A DNA stretch of 34,899 nucleotides from Roseicella aerolata. GTDB taxonomy: Bacteria; Pseudomonadota; Alphaproteobacteria; Acetobacterales; Acetobacteraceae. The notes under the pieces are model-generated. The model saw only the letters and a program-made list of their open reading frames with translations. It was not told the origin of the DNA and did not search any database. The stretch is taken from the NCBI RefSeq assembly GCF_020523605.1, contig NZ_JAJAQI010000051.1:1-34899 (forward strand), written 5' to 3'. A program made the position numbers and the translations under genes. Below, one piece after another: positions 25,061-31,703 of this stretch. The number at the start of each line of letters is the position of its first letter. Position 1 is the first letter of the stretch.

Positions 25061-26196
25061 TGAGCGGCACCACGACGCAGACCCAGGTCACCGACCTGCG
25101 CACCATCACGCCGGAGGCGCTGCAGGCGGCGCTCGAGCAGGTGCCCGCCGGGCGCGAACCGGTGGTGGAGCAGCTTGCGGCGCAGCTCGACATCGCCGAT
25201 CCCGGCAGCATCCTGCGCTTCGGCCAGGATGCGCAGAACCGTGCGACCGCAGCGGCCGACGCCATGCTGGAAGGCGCCCGTAACCGTGAGGCGGGGGAGG
25301 CCGGCGTTACCCTCTCCACCCTGCTCGGCACGCTGCGCGGCTTCGACATGCGCGGCCTGGGCGAGCGGCCCGGCTTCTTCGCCCGGCTCTTCGGCCGCGC
25401 CGGGGCCGAGGCGGCCAGGGTCATGCAGCGCTACGAGAGCATCCGGAGCCAGGTCGAGGCGGTGGGCGACAAGCTCGACACCCATCGCACCAGGCTGCTG
25501 GAGGATGTCGAGAAGCTGGAGCGCCTCTATGGCGCGACGCTCGAATGGTTCCACGCACTGGGCGACCACATCGCCGCCGGCGACCGGGTGCTGAAGCGCG
25601 TGGAGCAGGAAGCCATCCCGGCATTGGCGAAGGAGGTCGAGAACGGCGACAGCGTCGCGGCCCAGCGCCTGCGCGACCTGCGCAGCGCGCGGGACGAGCT
25701 GGAGCGGCGGGTGCACGACCTGCGCCTGACGCGGCAGGTGGCGATGCAGGCCCTGCCCTCCATCCGGCTGATCCAGGAGAACGACAAGGCGCTGGCCGCC
25801 AAGATCCAGAGTGTGGTCGCGAACACCGTCCCGCTCTGGCGCCAGCAGCTAGCCCAGGCACTCGCCATCAACAACATGCGGGCGGCGGGCCGGACGCTGA
25901 AGGAGGCGACCGACCTGACGAACGAGCTGCTGACCGGCAATGCCGAGCGGCTGCGCACCGCCAATATCGAGGCGCGCACCCAGCTCGAGCGCGGGGTCTT
26001 CGATATCGAGGCGGTGAAGAAGGCCAATGCCTCGCTGGTCGCGACCATCGAGGATTCCCTGCGCATCGCCCAGGACGCGCAGCAGCAGCGGGCGAGTGCG
26101 ACGAAGGAGCTGGAGAAGGCGGAGGCGGAGATCCGCCGGGCGCTGCTCTCGGCCCGGGCCTCGGGCGGGACCGGGGCGGGCGCCCGGCCCGTCTGA
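25060..26196 (+). CDS. telA: TelA-family toxic anion resistance protein
   Basis: The 378-residue, mostly helical protein has long heptad-like stretches. Recognisable family segments are RYESIRSQVEAVGDKLDTHRTRLLEDVEKLERLYGATLEWFHALGDHIAAGD, VAMQALPSIRLIQENDKALAAKIQSVVANTVPLWRQQLAQALAI and LTNELLTGNAERLR. The family was named for tellurite resistance but is more generally linked to envelope stress and to antimicrobial tolerance in other bacteria. It is cytoplasmic, with no signal or membrane segment, and is likely to act on or with the XpaC-like membrane partner encoded just upstream. ATG at 25060 overlaps the preceding TGA. Confidence 0.9.
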   Translation: MSGTTTQTQVTDLRTITPEALQAALEQVPAGREPVVEQLAAQLDIADPGSILRFGQDAQNRATAAADAMLEGARNREAGEAGVTLSTLLGTLRGFDMRGLGERPGFFARLFGRAGAEAARVMQRYESIRSQVEAVGDKLDTHRTRLLEDVEKLERLYGATLEWFHALGDHIAAGDRVLKRVEQEAIPALAKEVENGDSVAAQRLRDLRSARDELERRVHDLRLTRQVAMQALPSIRLIQENDKALAAKIQSVVANTVPLWRQQLAQALAINNMRAAGRTLKEATDLTNELLTGNAERLRTANIEARTQLERGVFDIEAVKKANASLVATIEDSLRIAQDAQQQRASATKELEKAEAEIRRALLSARASGGTGAGARPV

Positions 26197-26203
26197 CCGG
26201 GCG

Positions 26204-26329
26204 GGCCAGCAGATCACCATCGGCGTCAAGGTGGTGACTTCCTCCCCCGCCGGGTTCACGGCCTTCCTCCACCGCCAGGCCACGGCATGGAGGAAGGTGG
26301 TGCGGGAGAGGAACATCCGGGCGGATTGA
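26204..26329 (+). pseudogene. C-terminal remnant of a Bug/TctC-family receptor
   Basis: Directly after telA, a frame reads ITIGVKVVTSSPAGFTAF, then LHRQATAWRKVVRERNIRAD and stop. This looks like the last roughly 40 residues of Bug receptors, where a G-x-x-V-x-S-(S/T)-P-x-x-F-x-x-F segment is followed by a W-x-K-V-V-R stretch and a terminal I-R-x-D. No start or N-terminal 280 residues are present, so the rest has been lost. The match is by eye only. Confidence 0.45.
26262..26297 (+). terminator. Hairpin downstream of telA
   Basis: CCTTCCTCCA (26262-26271) pairs perfectly with TGGAGGAAGG (26288-26297) around a 16-base loop. It lies inside the receptor remnant and between the convergent telA and yidB-like genes; it may have been recruited as a terminator. 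The rest of the spacer (26330-26481) holds no gene. Confidence 0.4.
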
Positions 26330-26481
26330 CCCCGGGGCGGACGGAACCGGCGGCGGGACGCGAACGCCCGGGACCGTCGGCCTCCTTGCGAAGCACCTGT
26401 GTGCAGCGGAACGGTGTTCAGGCGTGGACGCGGTCCGCCGTAACCCTGCGCCCCCGGATCCGGACCTGCAGGCGGGGTGCC

Positions 26482-27102
26482 TCACCCACGGTCCGGCCCA
26501 CCCGCCTTGGGGCCGAGCGTGCCGGAGGCAGGGGCGGTCGTGTTGCCCGGCGCGGCCTCGCCGAAGCGCGGCACCCCGGCCTCGCCACCCGCGCCCTGGC
26601 CGACATGCCTACCCGCATCGCCGCCGGCCCCGCCATAGGGTGCGGCGGCCGGACTGCCATGCGGCATGGCGCCCGCCGCGCCCTGGCCGCTGGCGGTGCC
26701 GGGGACATCCGGCTGGCCGGGCACGGCACGGATGGCAGCATCCGCCCCGGCCTGCGAGAGATGCCCGTCCGGCGTCATGGCATCGACCAGCCTCGGCAGC
26801 GCCTGGCTGAGCAGCGCGAACAGGCCCGGCCGCTCCATCCCGGCCTCCTGCGCCATCCGGTCGGCCTCCAGGCCCGGAAAGGCGCGCTCGAGCTCCTGCG
26901 GCTGCACCGGCCGATTCTCCCCCGTGCCGATCCAGCTCTCGACCCGGTCGCCGAGTCCGGCGCTGCGTAGCCGGTCCACCAGGGCCTGCAGGCCGGAGGC
27001 GCCGGGCTGCCCGCCCATCAGGTGATTGAGGATGCGGTCCAGCGGCGTGCCCTTCAGGTCATTCAGGGCGGCGCCGCCGAGGCGGGACAGGAACTCGCTC
27101 AT
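26482..27102 (-). CDS. YidB-family (DUF937) protein
   Basis: The 206-residue product starts MSEFLSRLGGAALNDL and continues with LNHLMGGQPGASGLQALVDRLRSAGLGDRVESWIGTGENRPVQPQELERAFP, the classic YidB/DUF937 core (about 25-80). LFALLSQALPRLVDAMTPDGHL follows. The C-terminal third (about 130-206) is a Gly/Ala/Pro-rich low-complexity tail that is not part of the family core. The function of YidB proteins is not known. AAGGAG lies about 10 bases before the ATG. Single gene. Confidence 0.85.
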   Translation of the reverse strand: MSEFLSRLGGAALNDLKGTPLDRILNHLMGGQPGASGLQALVDRLRSAGLGDRVESWIGTGENRPVQPQELERAFPGLEADRMAQEAGMERPGLFALLSQALPRLVDAMTPDGHLSQAGADAAIRAVPGQPDVPGTASGQGAAGAMPHGSPAAAPYGGAGGDAGRHVGQGAGGEAGVPRFGEAAPGNTTAPASGTLGPKAGGPDRG

Positions 27103-27291
27103 GGCCGGCCGTCTCCTTCAGCGTGTCCCGGCGATAAAGCGCGGCGCGACGCGGCGTTGCGGCGGGCGCGACCGGCAGCCGGCCCATTTCCGCATGCGCC
27201 GCAGGCCCTGCCCCGCGTGTTCCCCGCGACGCCTTGACCCCGCGCCCAGGCGGTTGTCCCATGCGCCACCATTTCCTTGGGAGAGAACGCC

Positions 27292-28359
27292 ATGCGCGCC
27301 TGGGCCGTTGTTGAAACCGGCAAGCCGCTGCAGGAGATCGAGCTGCCGACGCCCGAGCCGAAGGGCACCGAGGTGCTGCTGGAGGTGACGCATGCCGGCG
27401 TCTGCCATTCCGACCTGCATATCTGGGAAGGCGAGTATGACCTCGGCTCCCGCGGCAAGATGCGCCTGACCGACCGCGGCGTGGTGCTGCCGCTGGCGAT
27501 GGGGCATGAGATCGTCGGCCGCGTCGTCAAGCTTGGCCCGGATGCGCACAACCAGGGTACCAAGGTGGGTGACCTGCGCGTGGTCTATCCTTGGGTCGGC
27601 TGCGGCAAATGCGCGGTCTGCCAGAAGGATGAGGAGAATATGTGCCTCACCCCGCGCAGCCTCGGCGTCTACCAGAATGGCGGCTATGCGACGCATGTGC
27701 TGGCGACGCATGTGAAGCACCTGATCGATATCGAGGGCGTCGATCCGGCGCTGGCCGCGACCTATGCCTGCTCCGGCGTCACGGTCTATTCCGCCATCAA
27801 CAAGCTGATGCCGATGGACCCGCAGGAGCCGGTCGTGCTGGTGGGCGCCGGCGGTCTTGGGCTGAACGCCATCGCGATCCTCAAGGCGCTCGGCCATAAG
27901 CGCATCTGCATCGTGGATGTGGACCAGAAGAAGCTGGACGCGGCGAAGGAGCAGGGCGCGACGGATGTCGTGCTGGCGACGGCCGAGGGCACGACCCAGC
28001 GCATCGTCGAGGCCTGCGGCGGTCCGGTCGCCGGCGTCATCGACCTTGTGAACGGCACCCAGACCTCCCGCTTCGCCTTCGATGCCCTGCGCAAGGGCGG
28101 CAAGCTGGTGCAGGTGGGCCTCTTCGGCGGGGAGATGAACATTCCGTTGCCGTTGATGCCGATCCGCGCGCTCACCATCCAGGGCAGCTATGTGGGCAAT
28201 GTGAAGGAGCTGCAGGCGCTGATCGACATCGCCAAGAAGGGCCAGATCCCGCCGATCCCAGTGGAGAAGCAGCCGCACAAGAACGCCGATGCGGTCCTCA
28301 ACCGGCTGAAGAACGGCCAGATTACCGGCCGCGTGGTGCTGGTCGGCGAGGCTGCCTGA
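27292..28359 (+). CDS. Zinc-dependent alcohol dehydrogenase (MDR family)
   Basis: The 355-residue enzyme oxidises alcohols with NAD(P). Catalytic zinc ligands are C38 (GVCHSDLH), H72-E73 (GHE) and probably C160. Structural zinc is held by C104, C107, C110 and C118 (CGKCAVCQKDEENMC). The Rossmann motif GAGGLG is at 185-190 and the following acid (VDVDQKK) fits NAD use. The ATG at 27292 follows GGGAGA by 7 bases; a TTG five codons upstream is a poorer start. It stands alone, with a strong terminator just after the stop. Closest in type to bacterial AdhA-like enzymes; substrate unknown. Confidence 0.92.
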   Translation: MRAWAVVETGKPLQEIELPTPEPKGTEVLLEVTHAGVCHSDLHIWEGEYDLGSRGKMRLTDRGVVLPLAMGHEIVGRVVKLGPDAHNQGTKVGDLRVVYPWVGCGKCAVCQKDEENMCLTPRSLGVYQNGGYATHVLATHVKHLIDIEGVDPALAATYACSGVTVYSAINKLMPMDPQEPVVLVGAGGLGLNAIAILKALGHKRICIVDVDQKKLDAAKEQGATDVVLATAEGTTQRIVEACGGPVAGVIDLVNGTQTSRFAFDALRKGGKLVQVGLFGGEMNIPLPLMPIRALTIQGSYVGNVKELQALIDIAKKGQIPPIPVEKQPHKNADAVLNRLKNGQITGRVVLVGEAA

Positions 28360-28366
28360 ACCATCC

Positions 28367-28390
28367 GGGCCGGGGCAGCCGCCCCGGCCC
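28367..28390 (+). terminator. Terminator hairpin of the zinc alcohol dehydrogenase gene
   Basis: GGGCCGGGGC and GCCCCGGCCC form a perfect 10-bp stem with loop AGCC, seven bases after the stop codon. Confidence 0.7.
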
Positions 28391-28677
28391 CAACTGCGGG
28401 GCCGCCGTGGCGCTGCGGCCTCACCACCAGCGGGTCGCGTGCATCCTCGGCTCCGCCTGGCAGGACCACCTTCCGGGGCCGGCCGGCAGGTTGACCGGCC
28501 GCCTCCGCCGCGATTGCCCCTGCCACCGCATCGGTCCTGCAGGCCCAAGGGCGGCTTGCGGTCCCCGCTGCGCAGCACGGCCGCTGTCGGGACTCGCCGG
28601 ACTAACGGCACCGTGCCCCCAGGAATTCGCGCGCTTCCACGCCCCCTCCGGCATCGGCGGGCGGACCCGCCGGCTGA
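28391..28677. other. Spacer without a recognisable gene
   Basis: About 290 bases lie between the dehydrogenase terminator and the 3' end of the DUF962 gene. Reading frames on both strands have unordered Arg/Pro/Gly-rich translations without family resemblance. No repeat copy, tRNA or strong hairpin was noticed. Confidence 0.5.
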
Positions 28678-29004
28678 TCACAGCCCGTGCCGCTGCAGTT
28701 CCGCGCCGAGCCGCCCGGTGGCGGCCAGCCAGGCCATGCGCAGGTCGCCCAGCAGCGACCAGGTGGGGTAGGTGAAGGTGGCCGGCCGGTTCCGTTCGAT
28801 CAGCATGTGCGAGATCCAGGCGCAGCCATAGCCGACGACCGGCGCCAGCAGGATCAGCCACCACGGCCCCAGCAGGATGCCAGCCAGCAGCAGCAGCACC
28901 GCCGCCCAGGTGCCGGCCACATGCACCACCCGGGTTGCAGGCTGCGCATGCTCCCGCAGATAGAACGGCCAGAAGGCCGCGAAACTGTCGAATCGCTCGG
29001 CCAT
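28678..29004 (-). CDS. DUF962 (Mpo1-like) membrane protein
   Basis: The 108-residue protein matches the Mpo1/DUF962 layout. It starts FDSFAAFWPFYLREHAQPATRVVHVAGT, where the His residues recall the metal-binding His of yeast Mpo1. Two membrane segments follow (WAAVLLLLAGILLGPWWLILLAPVVGYGCAW), then HMLIERNRPATFTYPTWSLLGDLRM. Yeast Mpo1 is an Fe-dependent dioxygenase of 2-hydroxy fatty acids; activity in bacterial relatives is presumed only. It is divergent from the MFS gene with a 92-base gap. Confidence 0.85.
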   Translation of the reverse strand: MAERFDSFAAFWPFYLREHAQPATRVVHVAGTWAAVLLLLAGILLGPWWLILLAPVVGYGCAWISHMLIERNRPATFTYPTWSLLGDLRMAWLAATGRLGAELQRHGL

Positions 29005-29096
29005 GCGGTGGAGGTGGGAAAGCCCCGCGGCGGCGGCAAGGTGGAGTCGCAGGGTTTCGCTTCCGGCCGTCGCGGGGCCGGGCCACTCTGGCAGCC

Positions 29097-30704
29097 ATGC
29101 CCTTCCGTCTGTCGACTCCGCGTGCCTTCCTGCCGCTGCGCCACGCCACCTTCCGCACCCTGTGGCTGGCGACGCTCGCCAGCAATATCGGCATGTGGGT
29201 GCAGAACACCGGCGCGGGCTGGCTGATGACCAGCCTCGATCCCGCGCCGCTCATGGTCTCCCTGGTGCAGGCCGCCTCCATGCTGCCGGTCTTCCTGCTG
29301 GCGCTGCCGGCCGGGGCGCTGGCCGACATCATCGACCGGCGCGCCTTCCTGCTCGGTGCCCAGGCCTGGATCCTGGCGATGGCGCTGCTCCTTGCGGCGC
29401 TGACCGCGACCGGATCGCTCGGCGCCTGGGGGCTGTTGGCGCTGACCTTCGCGATCGGCGCGGGCAGCGCCATGAACTTTCCCGCCTGGGCGGCAACGAC
29501 CAATGAACTGGTACCGCGGGACGACCTGGTCGGCGCCATCGCGCTGAACGGCATCGGCTTCAACCTGGCCCGCGCCCTGGGCCCCGCGCTCGGCGGCTTC
29601 GCCATCGCGGCGGCGGGACCGGAAGCGGCCTTCGTGCTGAACGCCGTCGCCTTCCTGGTGCTGATCCTCGCGCTGATCTTCTGGCGCCGCCCGCCCGACC
29701 CGAAGGGGCGGATCCCGAAGGAACACCTGGTTTCGGCCATGCGGGCGGGCCTGCGCTTCGTCTCGGCGAGCCCCGCCATGCGCGCCGCCATCCTGCGCGC
29801 CTGCACCTTCTTCCTGTTCAGCGCCGCGGTCTGGGGGCTGCTGCCGCTCTTCGTCCGCCAGCGCCTGGGGCTGGGGCCGGAGGCCTTCGGCCTGATGCTC
29901 GGGGTCATGGGCGGGGCGGCGGTTGCGGCCGGCTTCGCCCTCCCCTCGCTGCGCGGGCGGCTCGACCGCAGCGGCACGGTCTTCTGGGCCTCCCTGCTCA
30001 TCTCGCTGGCCATGGGCATCCTGGCACTGTCCACCCATTGGCTGCCGGCGGCGCTCGGCATGCTGCTCTATGGCGCGGCCTGGATCGCGGCGGGCAGCAC
30101 CCTCGCCGCCTCCGCCCAGCTTGCGGCGCCGGCCTGGGTGCGGGCGCGGGCGATCGCGATCTATCAGCTCAGCTTCTTCGGCGTGATGGCGGCCGGCTCG
30201 GCGCTGGCGGGCTGGGTTGGCGGGCGGTTCGGCGTGCCGATCGCCCTTGGGGCCGCGGCGGTCTGCGGGGCGGTGGCGACCTTCGCGGTGCGTGGCTGGC
30301 GGATCGACAGCGTGGCGGTGGCGCCGCCGGCCAGCACCGCGCCGGAACCACAGCCCGAGGCGCCGGCGGCAGAGCTGCATGCCCTGCTCGGCGAGCATTC
30401 CGGCCGGGTACTGGAGGTGGTTCGGTACTGTATCGACCCCGGGGAGCGCGAGGAGTTCCTCAAGGCGATGCAGGAGGTCCGGCGGGTCCGGCTGCGCTCG
30501 GGCGCCGTCTCCTGGCGGCTCTATGAGGATGTGGCGCATCCGGAGCGCTGGGTGGAACTCTGGGCGGTCGAGAGCTGGACCGAGCACCTGCGGGAGGAGG
30601 CGCGCCGGACCGACTGGGACCGCGCCGCCCTCGCCCGCGCCGCGGCCCTGCACCGGGCGGAGGGACCGCCCGAGGCGGCGCGCTTCCTGAACGTCGAGCC
30701 CTGA
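29097..30704 (+). CDS. MFS transporter (EntS-like) with C-terminal monooxygenase-like domain
   Basis: The product has 535 residues. Residues about 10-405 form a 12-helix major facilitator of the EntS/DUF894 branch: FRTLWLATLASNIGMWVQNTGAGWLMTSL, LPAGALADIIDRRAFL, FPAWAATTNELVPRDDLVGAIALNGIGFNLARALGPALGG. A Pro/Ala linker (about 405-420) leads to a soluble end of about 115 residues, VLEVVRYCIDPGEREEFLKAMQEVRRVRLRSGAVSWRLYEDVAHPERWVELWAVESWTEHL. This resembles the ferredoxin-like ABM (antibiotic biosynthesis monooxygenase) fold. Export of a small molecule, perhaps a siderophore, is plausible; cargo unknown. The ATG at 29097 lies at the natural start of helix 1. Confidence 0.86.
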   Translation: MPFRLSTPRAFLPLRHATFRTLWLATLASNIGMWVQNTGAGWLMTSLDPAPLMVSLVQAASMLPVFLLALPAGALADIIDRRAFLLGAQAWILAMALLLAALTATGSLGAWGLLALTFAIGAGSAMNFPAWAATTNELVPRDDLVGAIALNGIGFNLARALGPALGGFAIAAAGPEAAFVLNAVAFLVLILALIFWRRPPDPKGRIPKEHLVSAMRAGLRFVSASPAMRAAILRACTFFLFSAAVWGLLPLFVRQRLGLGPEAFGLMLGVMGGAAVAAGFALPSLRGRLDRSGTVFWASLLISLAMGILALSTHWLPAALGMLLYGAAWIAAGSTLAASAQLAAPAWVRARAIAIYQLSFFGVMAAGSALAGWVGGRFGVPIALGAAAVCGAVATFAVRGWRIDSVAVAPPASTAPEPQPEAPAAELHALLGEHSGRVLEVVRYCIDPGEREEFLKAMQEVRRVRLRSGAVSWRLYEDVAHPERWVELWAVESWTEHLREEARRTDWDRAALARAAALHRAEGPPEAARFLNVEP

Positions 30705-30938
30705 GGGGCGTTGAGGTGCCCGGCGCGGGCCAGGCTTGTGCGCGCCCAAGGCACCACGACCTGCACGCTGGGAGGATGGCGCGAACCGGACGGTCCATCG
30801 CTCCCCCTGCGGCGCACGATCTTGTCATGCTGCCGGTGCGGGTCTCGCGCGCTGGCGCATGGCAGCCATCCCGGCCGGAGGGGCTGGACCCGCCCGGCGC
30901 ATGCCCATCTGTAACGAAACAGCAAGAGGAGTGAGAGC

Positions 30939-31439
30939 ATGGCGACACCGACCCATCAGACCCGCAACGACGTGCCGACAAATGCCAAGCAGGTCTCGAT
31001 CGGCGTGCTGCAGGGCTGCCTGGTCGATTCCATCGACCTCTACAACGCCACGCGGCAGGCGCATTGGAACGTGAAGGGGCCGCATTTCGGCGAGTTGCAC
31101 CGGCTGTTCGAGGAATTCTATACCGCCCTGCAGACCAGCTCCGACGATCTGGCAGAACGCATCGTCCAGCTCGGCGGCACCGCCAACGGCACCACCCAGG
31201 TGCTGGCCAAGGGCACCCGGCTGCCGCCTTATCCGACCGACCTTTATGCCGGCATGGACCATGTGAAGGCCCTGGCCGACCGCTATGCCGCCGTGGCGAA
31301 GACGCTGCGCGAGGGCATCGACCAGACCGACGAGGCGGGCGATGCCGACACGGCCGACCTGCTGACCGAGCAGTCGCGCGCCACCGACAAGATGCTCTGG
31401 ATGCTCGAGGCGCATCTGCCGGCCGATAAGGCGCCCTGA
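30939..31439 (+). CDS. dps: Dps family DNA-binding ferritin-like protein
   Basis: The 166-residue protein forms a dodecameric shell that oxidises and stores iron and protects DNA during stress. The Dps signature DSIDLYNATRQAHWNVKGPHFGELHRLFEEFY is present. The intersubunit ferroxidase ligands are all kept with family spacing: H42, H54, D69 and E73. The N terminus is only weakly basic. AGAGGAG lies about 8 bases before the ATG. The 234-base upstream spacer (30705-30938) carries its promoter; TCTGTAACGAAACAGC (30909-30924) contains a small inverted repeat CTGT/ACAG. Confidence 0.93.
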   Translation: MATPTHQTRNDVPTNAKQVSIGVLQGCLVDSIDLYNATRQAHWNVKGPHFGELHRLFEEFYTALQTSSDDLAERIVQLGGTANGTTQVLAKGTRLPPYPTDLYAGMDHVKALADRYAAVAKTLREGIDQTDEAGDADTADLLTEQSRATDKMLWMLEAHLPADKAP

Positions 31440-31486
31440 GGCCGGGACCGGCCGGGCCACGGGTTCACCACCCCTGTGTCCCGGCC
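31440..31486 (+). terminator. Long-loop inverted repeat after dps
   Basis: GGCCGGGAC (31440-31448) and GTCCCGGCC (31478-31486) pair perfectly over 9 bases, immediately after the dps stop. The 29-base loop is large, so termination is only a suggestion. Confidence 0.35.
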
Positions 31487-31507
31487 AGCCTGCTTTGCAG
31501 CAGACCT

Positions 31508-31531
31508 CGCCTGAGTGGGCCCACTCAGGCG
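31508..31531. promoter_or_regulatory. 24-bp perfect palindrome upstream of parE
   Basis: The half-site CGCCTGAGTGGG is followed by its exact reverse complement with no spacer. It lies 77 bases after dps and about 120 bases before the proposed parE promoter. It could be an operator for a dimeric regulator or part of a terminator; a spacerless stem makes a poor RNA hairpin, which favours DNA binding. Confidence 0.5.
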
Positions 31532-31652
31532 CCGTGCCTCATCCGCCAGGGCGCGTGGGCCCTGCCACCCGACACAGGTCGTTGCCCCTTCATCTGCCGG
31601 AACCATGCCCCGGCGCCGTGGTCCATCCGGGACGCCCGACTCGTCCTCAACA

Positions 31653-31681
31653 TTGAATGGGGACGGCCTGGAGGCTATCGT
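31653..31681 (+). promoter_or_regulatory. Putative sigma-70-type promoter of parE
   Basis: TTGAAT (31653-31658), a 17-base spacer and TATCGT (31676-31681) lie just upstream of parE. Each hexamer matches four of six consensus positions. The predicted transcript would start near 31688, leaving a short leader with AGGGGA before the ATG at 31704. Confidence 0.45.
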
Positions 31682-31703
31682 GGCGGGATCAGGGGAACAA
31701 GAC

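Noticed and set aside
28854-30749. Long minus-strand frames opposite the MFS gene
   Set aside because: Antisense shadows of a membrane protein gene; no motif and no ribosome site.
30716-30934. Short plus-strand frame between the MFS gene and dps
   Set aside because: Unordered Arg/Pro-rich translation; the region is better explained as the dps promoter region.
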